Assembly (NCBI RefSeq): GCF_000026945.1
Contig: NC_012864.1
Coordinates: 930,001 to 994,000 of the forward strand
Direction: 5' to 3'
DNA: 64,000 nt
DNA from: Candida dubliniensis CD36
Lineage: Eukaryota > Ascomycota > Pichiomycetes > Serinales > Debaryomycetaceae
The translations under genes and the position numbers were made by a program. Under the pieces are notes generated by a model, which saw only the letters and a list, made by a program, of their open reading frames with translations, was not told the origin of the DNA and made no database searches. Shown piece by piece: positions 63,467 to 64,000 of this stretch. Each line of letters opens with the position of its first letter. Within the stretch, counting starts at the first letter, position 1.

Positions 63467-64000
63467 ATTATTGTCTAGATTCCAGATCATTATACTCACT
63501 ATATTTATTTTTATAATAGAAATATAGACTTTTCTTTGTGTTTTACTTATAATAAAAGTAATTTGCTTCCTAGTTTCAATTCTTTATTTCTTGGTAATGT
63601 TTAGTGTCAAACGTTTGACATGAAATAGCTGATAATCATATATCAAAGGAGAAGTTCGTAAAAGTTGTTAAAAGAAAGGCTATGGACATTTGTATCTGTT
63701 CCGCAATGAATTTTATTAGTCTCCTTTTGTATTTAGACCATTGTACATAATTTGAGTTGTGGCAAGTATATTTTTTAAACAACAATAAGTTCCTAAATAT
63801 AGAAAACTCGAGATTATTCCAAATATGTACATTTTGAAATATTCAAAACGTATTCACTACACAAATGAAGATTATTTTTTGATTATATAACAGTTGACAC
63901 ATTACATAATCTGATTTTCTATTTTTTATAATACCATATGGTTTAGATGACCTATATACCACACCGTAGAGAGATTTTTATTATGTAGTCTATTGTACCA
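63467..64000. other. Intergenic region at the right edge
   Basis: The 3' region of paralogue 3, then AT-rich sequence without supported features. The next gene lies outside the window. Confidence 0.5.

Noticed and set aside
1..64000. tRNA genes
   Set aside because: TTCGA-containing sites were checked on both strands (for example 13560, 33781, 41320, 47921); none had a B-box context or a foldable cloverleaf.
1..64000. Telomerase RNA template or subtelomeric repeats
   Set aside because: No match to the 23-bp Candida telomeric unit was noticed in either orientation.

Overview
The window is nuclear DNA of a CTG-clade budding yeast very close to Candida albicans, possibly C. dubliniensis. The chitinase, the Scw11-like glucanase and most other proteins look like albicans-group orthologues. 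From memory the chitinase is not identical to the C. albicans protein, so the species call is tentative. The DNA is AT-rich, packed with homopolymer and microsatellite tracts. Leu is mostly TTA/TTG, and CTG codons fall where related proteins carry Ser. Genes are nearly all single-exon; one short spliced intron (in RFC3) is visible. No tRNA, rRNA, transposon or CRISPR was recognised.

Layout. 1.1-7.1 kb: a universal-stress-protein-domain gene, the calcium-channel subunit MID1 and the clamp-loader subunit RFC3, all on +, then a weak Asn/Ser-rich ORF on -. 8-24.7 kb: about 15 kb of almost gene-free, repeat-dense and G-quadruplex-prone DNA, split by one gene at 17.1-18.5 kb for a disordered, prion-like Asn/His/Asp-rich protein. 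24.7-40.6 kb: a compact housekeeping block with NVJ2-like (+), MEC1 (-), CKS1 (-), CWC25-like (-), SUI1 (-) and CDS1 (+). 42.3-46.8 kb: a wall-related group with SCW11-like glucanase (+), myo-inositol oxygenase (-) and GPI-type chitinase CHT2 (-). 49.9-57.2 kb: an unknown helical protein, TLG1, SDC1, UGO1 and a flavin-dependent monooxygenase. 59.1-63.5 kb: three related small four-pass (MARVEL-like) membrane proteins.

Links between genes. RFC3 and MEC1 (replication and the replication checkpoint) each carry an ACGCGT MBF-type box about 38 bp before their start codon, and CKS1 is a Cdk1 subunit, so this arm contains several cell-cycle genes. The SCW11-like promoter holds five exact AACCAGC (Ace2/Swi5-type) sites, matching the daughter-cell separation role of Scw11. 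The least explained part is the pair of deserts flanking the prion-like protein gene. Their size, G4 motifs and neighbour resemble the oversized regulatory regions of Candida cell-fate regulators, but this is inference, and a centromeric or non-coding-RNA explanation is not excluded.
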